DNA of 11,510 nt, taken from NCBI GenBank assembly GCA_031425325.1, contig JANPJD010000246.1, positions 1 to 11,510 of the forward strand, in the 5' to 3' direction. Origin of the DNA: Aliitabrizicola sp031425325. GTDB taxonomy: Bacteria > Pseudomonadota > Alphaproteobacteria > Rhodobacterales > Rhodobacteraceae. The translations under genes and the position numbers were made by a program. The notes under the pieces were generated by a model that saw nothing but the letters and a program-made list of their open reading frames with translations, ran no database searches and was not told the DNA's origin. Shown piece after piece: positions 6,356-11,510 of the stretch (positions within the stretch are counted from its first letter, which is position 1; each line of letters opens with the position of its first letter).

Positions 6356-8986
6356 TCAGTCCTCGACTTCGGCTGCCAGCGCCGCCGAAGGCTTGCGACG
6401 GCCTCGGGCAGTCCCGTTCACCTTCAGGGGCGTTTCGGCGGGAACGGCATCCCTGACCTCGGCCGCCTCGAGCAGGGCAGCGTGCCCGGTGGCCATTTCA
6501 TGCACTGGCAGACGTGGCTCTATTGGATCGATCGCCTCGGTAGGATGCGACGTCTCCATTCCCGTGACCGACTCCATCGCGGGGACCGTGCCCAGAGCCG
6601 GGGCAAGCGGATCATCCAATACGTCGCCAGTCACCGGCGGCAAATCGAGCACCTCGTGGAACCGCTGCAACAACGACAACGTATGCGGCGACATTTCCTC
6701 GATCGCGCCTGGAATGTACTGAACCACCTGCACGGCCAGCGCCCGCTCGGCCGGATCTGGCAAGAGCAGCGGCAGCGTCTGAATGGCGCGTTCGGGCTCG
6801 AAGGTAGCGATCAAAGTCTGCTGGTGGATTATCATCGCGCGTCGATCCGCGCCAAGGCTGCGGAAGGGCTGGTCCTGGGTCAGCACCTGGGCCGAGCGCT
6901 CCAGCCTGTCACGCCGGACCTGGCCGCGATTTTCGGCCAGCAGGACCAGCATCCGGATGACCGCCTCGGTGAAGCCGCCCTGTTCCATGGCCATCAGGGC
7001 GCTGGCCACTTCCGGAAGGCCGCGCAACTCGCCTTCGGTCTTCAAGGTACGGCGCGCCTCGTGGGTACGGCCGAAAGCCCGCGCCCAGGGGGTGCCCCAC
7101 ATCGCATGAAACATCAGTTCGTTGTTCATGTCGCGAGTATCGCGCATGAAGTCGATCATACTCTCGGTCGCCTGCACCCAGAGGGCTTCCATCGCGAGAA
7201 AGGGGTTGGTGGCTGCGGCCTTGCGGCGGTCGGTCTTCACCCTTTCCGCCGTCGTGATGACGCCATGCATCATCGGGTTGCGCGTGGCCACCAGCGCCCG
7301 CGTCAGCCGGTTGGGGTGCAGCGCGCGGCTGATCTCGGCCGTACTTTCGGTCACCAGCGCCTTCACCACCGGGCGCAGCAGCGTGTCGTACAACTGCGCC
7401 TGGATGTCAGCGGCGCGCGCGACGGCGGCGAAGGGGCGCTCATCGCCTACGGTATCGTCCAGCGCGCGTATGTCCTCGAAACTACGTTCTGTAAAGCTGA
7501 CCGTAAAGTGCTTGGCACCGTCCTGCTCGGTGACGTCCTCGATCGTCATCTCGTACAGGCCCGGGGCCAGTGCCTCGATGGTCTTGAGCGTCGAGGCGAC
7601 CTCGGAATGTTCCTTGCGGGCAATCTGCGAAGACACGAAGATTCCGAGATGCCCGACCTGTTCATGCGCCATGTAGACGATGCGCTGGCCGCGGATCCGG
7701 ATCTCGTTCACGTCGGAATAGGTCTCGACGATCCAGTTAAGCGCCTGCTGCGGCGGGGTGATGTTGTCGCCATGGCTGGCAAAGACGATGATCGGCGCGC
7801 GGATTGCCTTTAGGTCTATTGGGCGACCCGGCTCGATGCGGGCCTCGTTCTTGACCAGGCGGTTACCGACGAACAATTGCTCGACGATCCAGCGGATTTC
7901 CGGCTCGGTCATCAGAAAGAAGCCGCCCCACCACCTTTCGAATTCGAGAAACGCGGCGTCGCCCTTGTCGATGTCGCGGAACAGGTCGGTGTACTTGCGA
8001 AACAGCGTCCGGCTTGGGTTCAGCTGCTCGAAGTTTTGCACCAAATGCGCGCCGTCGAAGATGCCGCCGCCGAGATCCGACAGGAACATCGGAATCCAGG
8101 TGCCACCCGTCACGCCTGCAGAGTAGCGCATTGGGTTCTCACCGACCTTGCCCGCCCACGGCGCCACTGGCGCACCGTTGATCACGATCGGGCCGGTCAG
8201 ATCGGGGTTGGTCGCGGCGAGCAACAGCGTGGCCCAGCCGCCCTGGCAGTTGCCGGTGACAACCGGCTTCGAGGCATTCGGATGACGCCGCATCACCTCG
8301 CGCACGAAGGCAGCTTCGGTGCGGGTGACATAGGACAGGAACTGCCCCGGCTCGGGCTCGCGGCGGAAGGCGACGAAATAGACCGGGTGACCGGCGGCCA
8401 GTGCCACGCCCACCTGACTGTCAGATTTGAACCCGCCGATGCCCGGGCCGTGGCCTGCGCGCGGATCGATAATGATGTAGGGGCGGCGGTTCTCGTTAAT
8501 TGTGACGCCATCGGGCGGGGTGATCTTCAGAAGCATGTAATTCGACGGATAGGGCATATCCTTGCCATCCATGACCACTTCATAGTCATAGATCAGCACC
8601 GGCGGGCAGCCTGCCGCCTCATGCTCCAGAAATATGTCGCCGCGCTTGCGCAGCGTGTCCATCGTCAGGATCATGCGTTCCCAGGCGTCGCGTAGGTATT
8701 CAGCACAGTCCGACCCGATCCGGCCTTCCGACTGCGCGTTGCGCAGGTCCTCCATCAAGGCCTTGGCCTTTTCCACCGCCTCTTCGGCTCGGCGCGAGTG
8801 GGTCTCGGTGATTCGGGCGGACTGGCGCTGCGCGGCCGTCGTGAGGATGTTCGCGCTCGCGGACCCGGCCTCGATCTCGGCTTCGGACAGCGCCATGCCC
8901 CTACGTATCGCGGCAAGCATGTCGTGTTCTGCGCGGGGAATTGGGCCTTGGCTGGACGGGTCGAAGAAATCGAAGATACTGGCCAT
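6356..8986 (-). CDS. DUF3141 protein, PHA-synthase-like alpha/beta hydrolase with C-terminal extension
   Basis: This 876-residue protein is the largest in the window. Residues 1–120 are polar, charged and helical. The alpha/beta-hydrolase core (about 125–470) carries a PhaC-like lipase box G-N-C-Q-G-G with Cys247, Asp407 in FASHGDNITPP and His446 in EQVGHLGIFVS. This is the Cys–Asp–His triad arrangement of polyhydroxyalkanoate synthases, and DUF3141 members are often named so. Residues about 655–782 form a helical region resembling TerB-like domains (ALMAMEQGGFTEAVIRMLV, then LLAENRGQVRRDRLE). This assignment is my pattern judgement. The tail after 785 is Pro/Ala/Glu-rich and ends with a basic RGRRK stretch. 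ATG 8986 has AAGGGG 7 bases upstream, overlapping the fabI stop. Polymerase activity is unproven; depolymerase, thioesterase or acyltransferase roles are alternatives. I see no signal peptide. Confidence 0.88.
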   Translation of the reverse strand: MASIFDFFDPSSQGPIPRAEHDMLAAIRRGMALSEAEIEAGSASANILTTAAQRQSARITETHSRRAEEAVEKAKALMEDLRNAQSEGRIGSDCAEYLRDAWERMILTMDTLRKRGDIFLEHEAAGCPPVLIYDYEVVMDGKDMPYPSNYMLLKITPPDGVTINENRRPYIIIDPRAGHGPGIGGFKSDSQVGVALAAGHPVYFVAFRREPEPGQFLSYVTRTEAAFVREVMRRHPNASKPVVTGNCQGGWATLLLAATNPDLTGPIVINGAPVAPWAGKVGENPMRYSAGVTGGTWIPMFLSDLGGGIFDGAHLVQNFEQLNPSRTLFRKYTDLFRDIDKGDAAFLEFERWWGGFFLMTEPEIRWIVEQLFVGNRLVKNEARIEPGRPIDLKAIRAPIIVFASHGDNITPPQQALNWIVETYSDVNEIRIRGQRIVYMAHEQVGHLGIFVSSQIARKEHSEVASTLKTIEALAPGLYEMTIEDVTEQDGAKHFTVSFTERSFEDIRALDDTVGDERPFAAVARAADIQAQLYDTLLRPVVKALVTESTAEISRALHPNRLTRALVATRNPMMHGVITTAERVKTDRRKAAATNPFLAMEALWVQATESMIDFMRDTRDMNNELMFHAMWGTPWARAFGRTHEARRTLKTEGELRGLPEVASALMAMEQGGFTEAVIRMLVLLAENRGQVRRDRLERSAQVLTQDQPFRSLGADRRAMIIHQQTLIATFEPERAIQTLPLLLPDPAERALAVQVVQYIPGAIEEMSPHTLSLLQRFHEVLDLPPVTGDVLDDPLAPALGTVPAMESVTGMETSHPTEAIDPIEPRLPVHEMATGHAALLEAAEVRDAVPAETPLKVNGTARGRRKPSAALAAEVED

Positions 8987-8997
8987 GGTGTACCCCT

Positions 8998-9762
8998 TCA
9001 GGCGGTAATCGAAAAGCCGCCGTCGATGTCATGGACACCGCCGGTCAGGTTGCGAGCAGCGGGCGAGGCCAAGAAGGCGGCCATCGCCCCCACATCCTCG
9101 ATCGTGGCCAGTTTCTGCGTGGGTGCGCGATCTTCGGCTGATGCCAGCAGTTCGTCGAACTGATCGATGCCGCTGGCCGCGCGGGTCTTGAGTGGTCCGG
9201 GAGACAGCGCGTGCACGCGGATGCCCTTTTCGCCAAGTTCTGCTGCGGCATACCGGACACTGCTCTCAAGTGCCGCCTTGACGGGCCCCATCATGTTATA
9301 ATGTCGCACCACGCGCGAGGCGCCAAAGAAGCTGACCGAAAGGCAGCATCCGCCTTCCGGCATCAAGGGTTCGGCCAACCGGATCATCCGCAGGAAGGAA
9401 TGGACCGAGACGTCCATCGCCAGTCCGAACCCCTCGGGCGAGCAGTCGATGACCCGACCGTGTAGATCGTTGCGGGGCGCGAAGGCGATTGAATGGAGAA
9501 GCGTATCCAGTCGCCCCCAGCGATCAGCAATCTGATCGAAGACCGCCTCAAGCTGGCCGGGTTGGCCCACGTCAAGCGGGGCCATGATGTCGGATCCAAG
9601 TTCCTCGGCCAACGGGCGCACGAACCGCTCGGCCTTGTCGTTCAGCCAAGTCACGGCCAGATCGGCCCCTTGTGCCTTCAGAGCCTGCGCGCAGCCCCAA
9701 GCAATGGACTGTTCGTTCGCGATGCCGACTACCAGCGCCTTCTGACCTTCAAGTGAGAACAT
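8998..9762 (-). CDS. fabI: FabI-type enoyl-(ACP/CoA) reductase, operon-linked paralogue
   Basis: This 254-residue SDR enzyme of the FabI family reduces a trans-2-enoyl thioester with NAD(P)H. The diagnostic glycine-rich segment GIANEQSIAWG is at residues 13–23. HSIAFAP is at 90–96, and the active site is Tyr155-x6-Lys162 in HYNMMGPVKAALE. SPGPLKTRAASGID and a C-terminal GGVHDIDGGFSI follow. Phe145 stands where E. coli FabI has its other Tyr (146). Ala93 stands where E. coli has Gly93. I chose ATG 9762 because MFSLEGQKALVVG matches the normal FabI start. An in-frame ATG at 9792 would add ten unusual residues without a clear ribosome site. It is the first gene of the nine-gene run, 11 bp before the DUF3141 gene. 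The context suggests a role in short-chain acyl metabolism rather than housekeeping fatty-acid synthesis, but this is inferred. Confidence 0.92.
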   Translation of the reverse strand: MFSLEGQKALVVGIANEQSIAWGCAQALKAQGADLAVTWLNDKAERFVRPLAEELGSDIMAPLDVGQPGQLEAVFDQIADRWGRLDTLLHSIAFAPRNDLHGRVIDCSPEGFGLAMDVSVHSFLRMIRLAEPLMPEGGCCLSVSFFGASRVVRHYNMMGPVKAALESSVRYAAAELGEKGIRVHALSPGPLKTRAASGIDQFDELLASAEDRAPTQKLATIEDVGAMAAFLASPAARNLTGGVHDIDGGFSITA

Positions 9763-9817
9763 CACGCAAACGCCCCCACTCGAATACAACATCGTGAGTT
9801 AACAATGGCGAAGCCAC

Positions 9818-9835
9818 ATTGCATCCGAGTGACAG
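9818..9835 (-). promoter_or_regulatory. weak Pho-box-like site
   Basis: On the minus strand this reads CTGTCAC-TCGG-ATGCAAT. The first half matches the PhoB half-site CTGTCAT at 6 of 7 bases and the second at 4 of 7, with the correct 4-base spacer. It ends 55 bases before the fabI ATG, a reasonable place for an activator site. The spacer is not A/T-rich as in strong Pho boxes, so the call is tentative. It gains some interest because a phosphate-starvation-inducible pta–ackA operon is known, as I recall, from Sinorhizobium meliloti. Confidence 0.25.
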
Positions 9836-9888
9836 CCAGTTAAAACTTGAGTTAAATGTAGCCGACGGCGTGTCCCGCCCGATCGCGG

Positions 9889-9901
9889 GTCCAGACTGGA
9901 C
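9889..9901. promoter_or_regulatory. perfect 13-base palindrome, candidate operator
   Basis: GTCCAG-A-CTGGAC is a perfect inverted repeat with a one-base centre, 127 bases or more upstream of the fabI start in an otherwise non-coding gap. Such a short, tight palindrome fits a dimeric repressor or activator site better than a terminator. The binding protein is unknown, and no regulator gene is visible in the window. Confidence 0.35.
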
Positions 9902-9977
9902 GTCAGGGTTGACGGACTTGCGACATTCCTAAGCTGCAAAGGCTTCGGCAACGCGCGGTCCTGAAAGCGGGCAGCAG

Positions 9978-10001
9978 GCCCGTGCGAGAGAGTACACGGG
10001 C
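9978..10001 (-). terminator. hairpin downstream of the porin gene, possible terminator
   Basis: GCCCGTG and CACGGGC form a perfect 7-bp stem around a 10-base loop, 44 bases past the porin stop codon. On the minus strand no run of T follows (CTGCTGCCCGC), so it does not fit a classical intrinsic terminator. It may act as a 3'-end stabilising or Rho-associated structure. Confidence 0.35.
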
Positions 10002-10044
10002 AATTCAGGATGCTGCAGGACAAGGAACCCGCCATCGAGAGAGA

Positions 10045-11253
10045 TTAGAATTTGAACCGGGCGCCCACGAAAAGTGCGTGGCCGTCGTCATAGTCGGCCT
10101 TGGCGTCATTGTAGCTGTAGACGCGGTAGGTGGCCCAGAGTTCGGTGTTCCAGTCGGTTATGTTCTGCACTATCGAGATTGCGGTCGAGTCGCTGTCGGA
10201 CCCGGCGCCATTGATGTCCGTGCCCTTGTAGTAGTCGATGGCAAAGGCTGTCTTGCCCAAGGTGATAAGCTCGGCCTGCCAGCCGGCCTTGACGAAGCCA
10301 TAGCTGCCGGTGACCGTTCCGTTGTCGTGCTGACCTGCGGCTGCGGTCAGGCTTAGCCCGGTGGGCTGATGCAAGACAGAGCCCGACCCGTTGAGGATAT
10401 GCACGCCATTGGTTGTCTTGCCGTTGGCGGTGTAGGATTCCTTGTAGCTGTAGGCGAGTTGTGCCTCGTACTTGAAATCGCTCGACTCGCCTTCGTAGGC
10501 AAGCGCAAGGTCATAGAGGTTCTGGTCCTGCACAGCATCCTGAACGAAAGCATCCGAAGTATCGTAAAGCAGATCTCGACCAAACGAAGTGCGCAGGCTG
10601 AAGCCGTTGAAACTGGGCGTGTCATAGCGAAGACGCACCTTGCGCCCTAGCCCATTGTAGTTGTTGAAGGCGTTCTTCACGGTAATCTTGCTGAGCGTTC
10701 CATCGGCCTGCCGGAACAACTGTGCACCCGCAACTTCCTGGACCGCTGATTTGGTGATCACCGTGGTGCCCGACAGGTCGACCTCGGACGTGTCCTGCGA
10801 GGCCATGTTGCCTTGGCCGAGATAGAACGCCCCGACGCCCTCGCTGGTGAACTGGTTGTCGATCTTGCGAATGTTCGAATTCCCGAAATCGTAAGCGCCC
10901 GACGGCGGACTATCATTCAGGATGTTGATGTTGCTGGTGGAATAAGGTGCGTACTGGATCTCGATAGTGCCCAGATAGTCCCAGGTTTCAGCGAAGCTGG
11001 ACTTGTAGGTAAGTCCGAAACGGGTGTTTGAGACCTGGTTGTCAATGATGTTGTAGGTCTCGGTTTCCTGGCCGTCGTCGTAGTTGAGGAAACCCTTGTT
11101 GATCTGACCGTAAAAGCGAAGAACGCTGCCATTTTCGAATTTCTTCTCGATTTTCGGCAAGGGATCCGCGAAAGAGGTGTTCGGCACCTGTGTCAGCACC
11201 AAGAGTCCAATGCCGCCAAGCAAGATCAGTGAAATGTTTCGACAGATCGGCAT
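10045..11253 (-). CDS. outer-membrane porin
   Basis: This 402-residue precursor is predicted to form a beta-barrel pore in the outer membrane. An N-terminal signal peptide is clear: MPICRN, a hydrophobic core ISLILLGGIGLLVL, then a TSFA|D cleavage site after Ala29. The mature protein begins with an acidic/basic linker and SVLRFYGQINKGFLNYDD, a typical first strand of alphaproteobacterial porins. It continues with alternating aromatic/polar strands and the FYLGQGNMASQDTSEVDLSG block (about 144–163). It ends in the outer-membrane signature ALFVGARFKF with terminal Phe. I chose ATG 11253 because GGAAG lies 7 bases upstream and the signal peptide then begins properly; an ATG at 11274 adds seven residues without a ribosome site. 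Base composition looks less GC-rich than the operon. The solute is unknown. It is probably its own transcription unit. Confidence 0.88.
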   Translation of the reverse strand: MPICRNISLILLGGIGLLVLTQVPNTSFADPLPKIEKKFENGSVLRFYGQINKGFLNYDDGQETETYNIIDNQVSNTRFGLTYKSSFAETWDYLGTIEIQYAPYSTSNINILNDSPPSGAYDFGNSNIRKIDNQFTSEGVGAFYLGQGNMASQDTSEVDLSGTTVITKSAVQEVAGAQLFRQADGTLSKITVKNAFNNYNGLGRKVRLRYDTPSFNGFSLRTSFGRDLLYDTSDAFVQDAVQDQNLYDLALAYEGESSDFKYEAQLAYSYKESYTANGKTTNGVHILNGSGSVLHQPTGLSLTAAAGQHDNGTVTGSYGFVKAGWQAELITLGKTAFAIDYYKGTDINGAGSDSDSTAISIVQNITDWNTELWATYRVYSYNDAKADYDDGHALFVGARFKF

Positions 11254-11303
11254 GGTGAACTTCCGTTCAAGCATCGGGATCTTTGTCTCGTTAACGGCCC
11301 GCG

Positions 11304-11313
11304 GTCACGTGAC
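11304..11313. promoter_or_regulatory. 10-bp palindrome GTCACGTGAC upstream of the porin
   Basis: A perfect palindrome lies 51–60 bases upstream of the porin ATG, inside the only non-coding DNA before it. Its position fits an operator or activator site for the porin promoter. No regulator can be named from sequence. Confidence 0.35.
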
Positions 11314-11317
11314 TGTG

Positions 11318-11338
11318 AACCGTGCGTAACCGTTGCGT
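11318..11338. repeat. tandem repeat AACCGT(T)GCGT
   Basis: AACCGTGCGT (11318–11327) is followed at once by AACCGTTGCGT (11328–11338), two near-identical copies about one helical turn apart. They lie between the palindrome and the insertion-sequence end, 65–85 bases upstream of the porin ATG. They could be paired binding sites. Confidence 0.4.
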
Positions 11339-11347
11339 GAAATCCCT

Positions 11348-11510
11348 GGGCTCAGGACTCGCTCTCACGTCATAGCCAGAACATGACGGTTGCGGCGAGC
11401 GCGACGGCGGAGAGGAAGACCTTCGGGCACCGGTCGTAGCGGGTGGCAACACGCCGCCAATCCTTGAGCCTGCCGAACATGATCTCGATCCTGTTGCGGC
11501 GTTTGTAGCG
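11348..11510 (-). mobile_element. 3' end of an IS5-family insertion sequence
   Basis: The transposase C-terminus and its short 3' flank mark the end of an IS5-family element that continues past the right edge. The exact terminus is not provable here because the opposite end is absent. GGGCTCAGGACTC (11348–11360, + strand) is my candidate for the terminal inverted repeat, judged by its distance from the transposase stop. No target-site duplication can be checked. Confidence 0.6.
11370..11510 (-). CDS. IS5-family transposase, C-terminal 46 residues
   Basis: The minus-strand frame is open from the right edge and ends at TGA 11372–11370. The fragment starts RYKRRNRIEIMFGRLKDWRR and continues VATRYDRCPKVFLSAVALAA, ending TVMFWL. 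The RIE-x-x-FGRLK-x-WRR motif holds the third acidic residue (Glu) of the DDE catalytic triad of IS5/IS4-type transposases, here nine residues from the edge. The DD part lies outside the window, so I cannot tell whether the element is complete. In many members of this group the transposase is made from two frames, which also cannot be seen here. It faces the same direction as the porin, whose start codon is about 117 bp past the stop. Confidence 0.88.
   Translation of the reverse strand, partial: RYKRRNRIEIMFGRLKDWRRVATRYDRCPKVFLSAVALAATVMFWL

Larger units (their letters stand above)
9763..10044 (-). promoter_or_regulatory. intergenic region upstream of the fabI–hydrolase operon
   Basis: This 282-bp stretch has no supported gene and separates the porin stop from the fabI start. 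Seen on the + strand it contains AGTTAA three times, at 9797–9802, 9838–9843 and 9850–9855. The last two are 12 bp apart, and the first is 41 bp from the second. There is also a perfect 13-base palindrome GTCCAGACTGGAC (9889–9901), a small stem TGGC-GAA-GCCA (9806–9816) and a Pho-box-like element (9818–9835). Since the operon's first gene starts at 9762, its promoter should lie here. No convincing -35/-10 pair can be picked by eye. Confidence 0.6.

Noticed and set aside
6335..7813. Long plus-strand open frame (492 codons) opposite the DUF3141 gene
   Set aside because: It mirrors the codon structure of the clearly conserved minus-strand gene. Its protein is rich in Arg, His and Gln with no recognisable domain, as expected for antisense shadows in GC-rich DNA.
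9763..9792. Longer FabI starting at ATG 9792
   Set aside because: It adds ten residues not expected in FabI and lacks a visible ribosome site. MFSLEGQKALVVG from 9762 fits the family.
9840..9855. CtrA-like site TTAA-N-TTAA upstream of fabI
   Set aside because: The spacer is 8 bases (9844–9851) instead of the 7 required by the CtrA consensus. The repeats are better described simply as TTAACT copies.
9874..9889. Short stem CCCGC/GCGGG with a 6-base loop
   Set aside because: Only 5 bp, with no T-run on either strand. Such stems are common by chance in GC-rich DNA.
9908..9930. Plus-strand TTGACG promoter-like box in the porin–fabI gap
   Set aside because: No suitable -10 at 16–18 bases and no plus-strand gene downstream for it to serve.
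11254..11274. Porin start at ATG 11274
   Set aside because: It would put seven charged residues before the signal peptide without a ribosome site. ATG 11253 has GGAAG at normal distance.
1..11510. CRISPR arrays, tRNA or rRNA genes, prophage or toxin–antitoxin genes
   Set aside because: I looked for regular spaced repeats, tRNA-like cloverleaf arms and typical small paired genes and saw none. The window is almost fully explained by metabolic genes, one porin and an IS end.

Overview
The window is GC-rich, Gram-negative DNA, most likely from an alphaproteobacterium. The base composition, the fused MaoC–phosphotransacetylase, the DUF3141 polyhydroxyalkanoate-synthase-like protein and the FabI paralogue all point that way. 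Rhodobacterales or Rhizobiales are plausible, but nothing here fixes the genus. Every supported gene lies on the minus strand, so transcription runs from the right edge to the left edge.

From right to left:
(1) 11510–11348 holds the 3' end of an IS5-family insertion sequence, with the last 46 residues of its transposase.
(2) 11347–11254 is a short intergenic region with a perfect 10-bp palindrome and a tandem repeat.
(3) 11253–10045 encodes a signal-peptide-bearing outer-membrane porin.
(4) 10044–9763 (282 bp) has no gene. It holds a possible porin terminator hairpin and the likely promoter/operator region of the next operon.
(5) 9762–1 is a tightly packed run of nine genes with gaps or overlaps of -4 to 20 bp. 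In order they are a FabI-type enoyl reductase, a DUF3141/PhaC-like hydrolase, a MaoC–Pta fusion, an acetate/propionate kinase, AtoD, AtoA, D-3-hydroxybutyrate dehydrogenase, 3-hydroxybutyryl-CoA dehydrogenase and an alpha/beta hydrolase cut by the left edge.

The nine-gene run looks like one operon for C2/C4 acyl metabolism linked to polyhydroxybutyrate. BdhA converts (R)-3-hydroxybutyrate to acetoacetate. AtoDA activates acetoacetate with a short acyl-CoA. Hbd interconverts acetoacetyl-CoA and (S)-3-hydroxybutyryl-CoA. Pta and AckA interconvert acyl-CoA, acyl-phosphate and the free acid with ATP. The DUF3141 protein has a Cys–Asp–His triad like PHA synthases. FabI could reduce a short enoyl thioester. 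No thiolase, acetoacetyl-CoA reductase (PhaB), phasin or regulator is present in the window.

The most interesting points are an operon that could form a butyrate/PHB shunt from non-clostridial parts, substitutions in the MaoC (Asp to Asn) and FabI (Tyr to Phe) active sites, a TerB-like extra domain on the PhaC-like protein, and repeated TTAACT motifs with a weak Pho-box-like site upstream of the operon.
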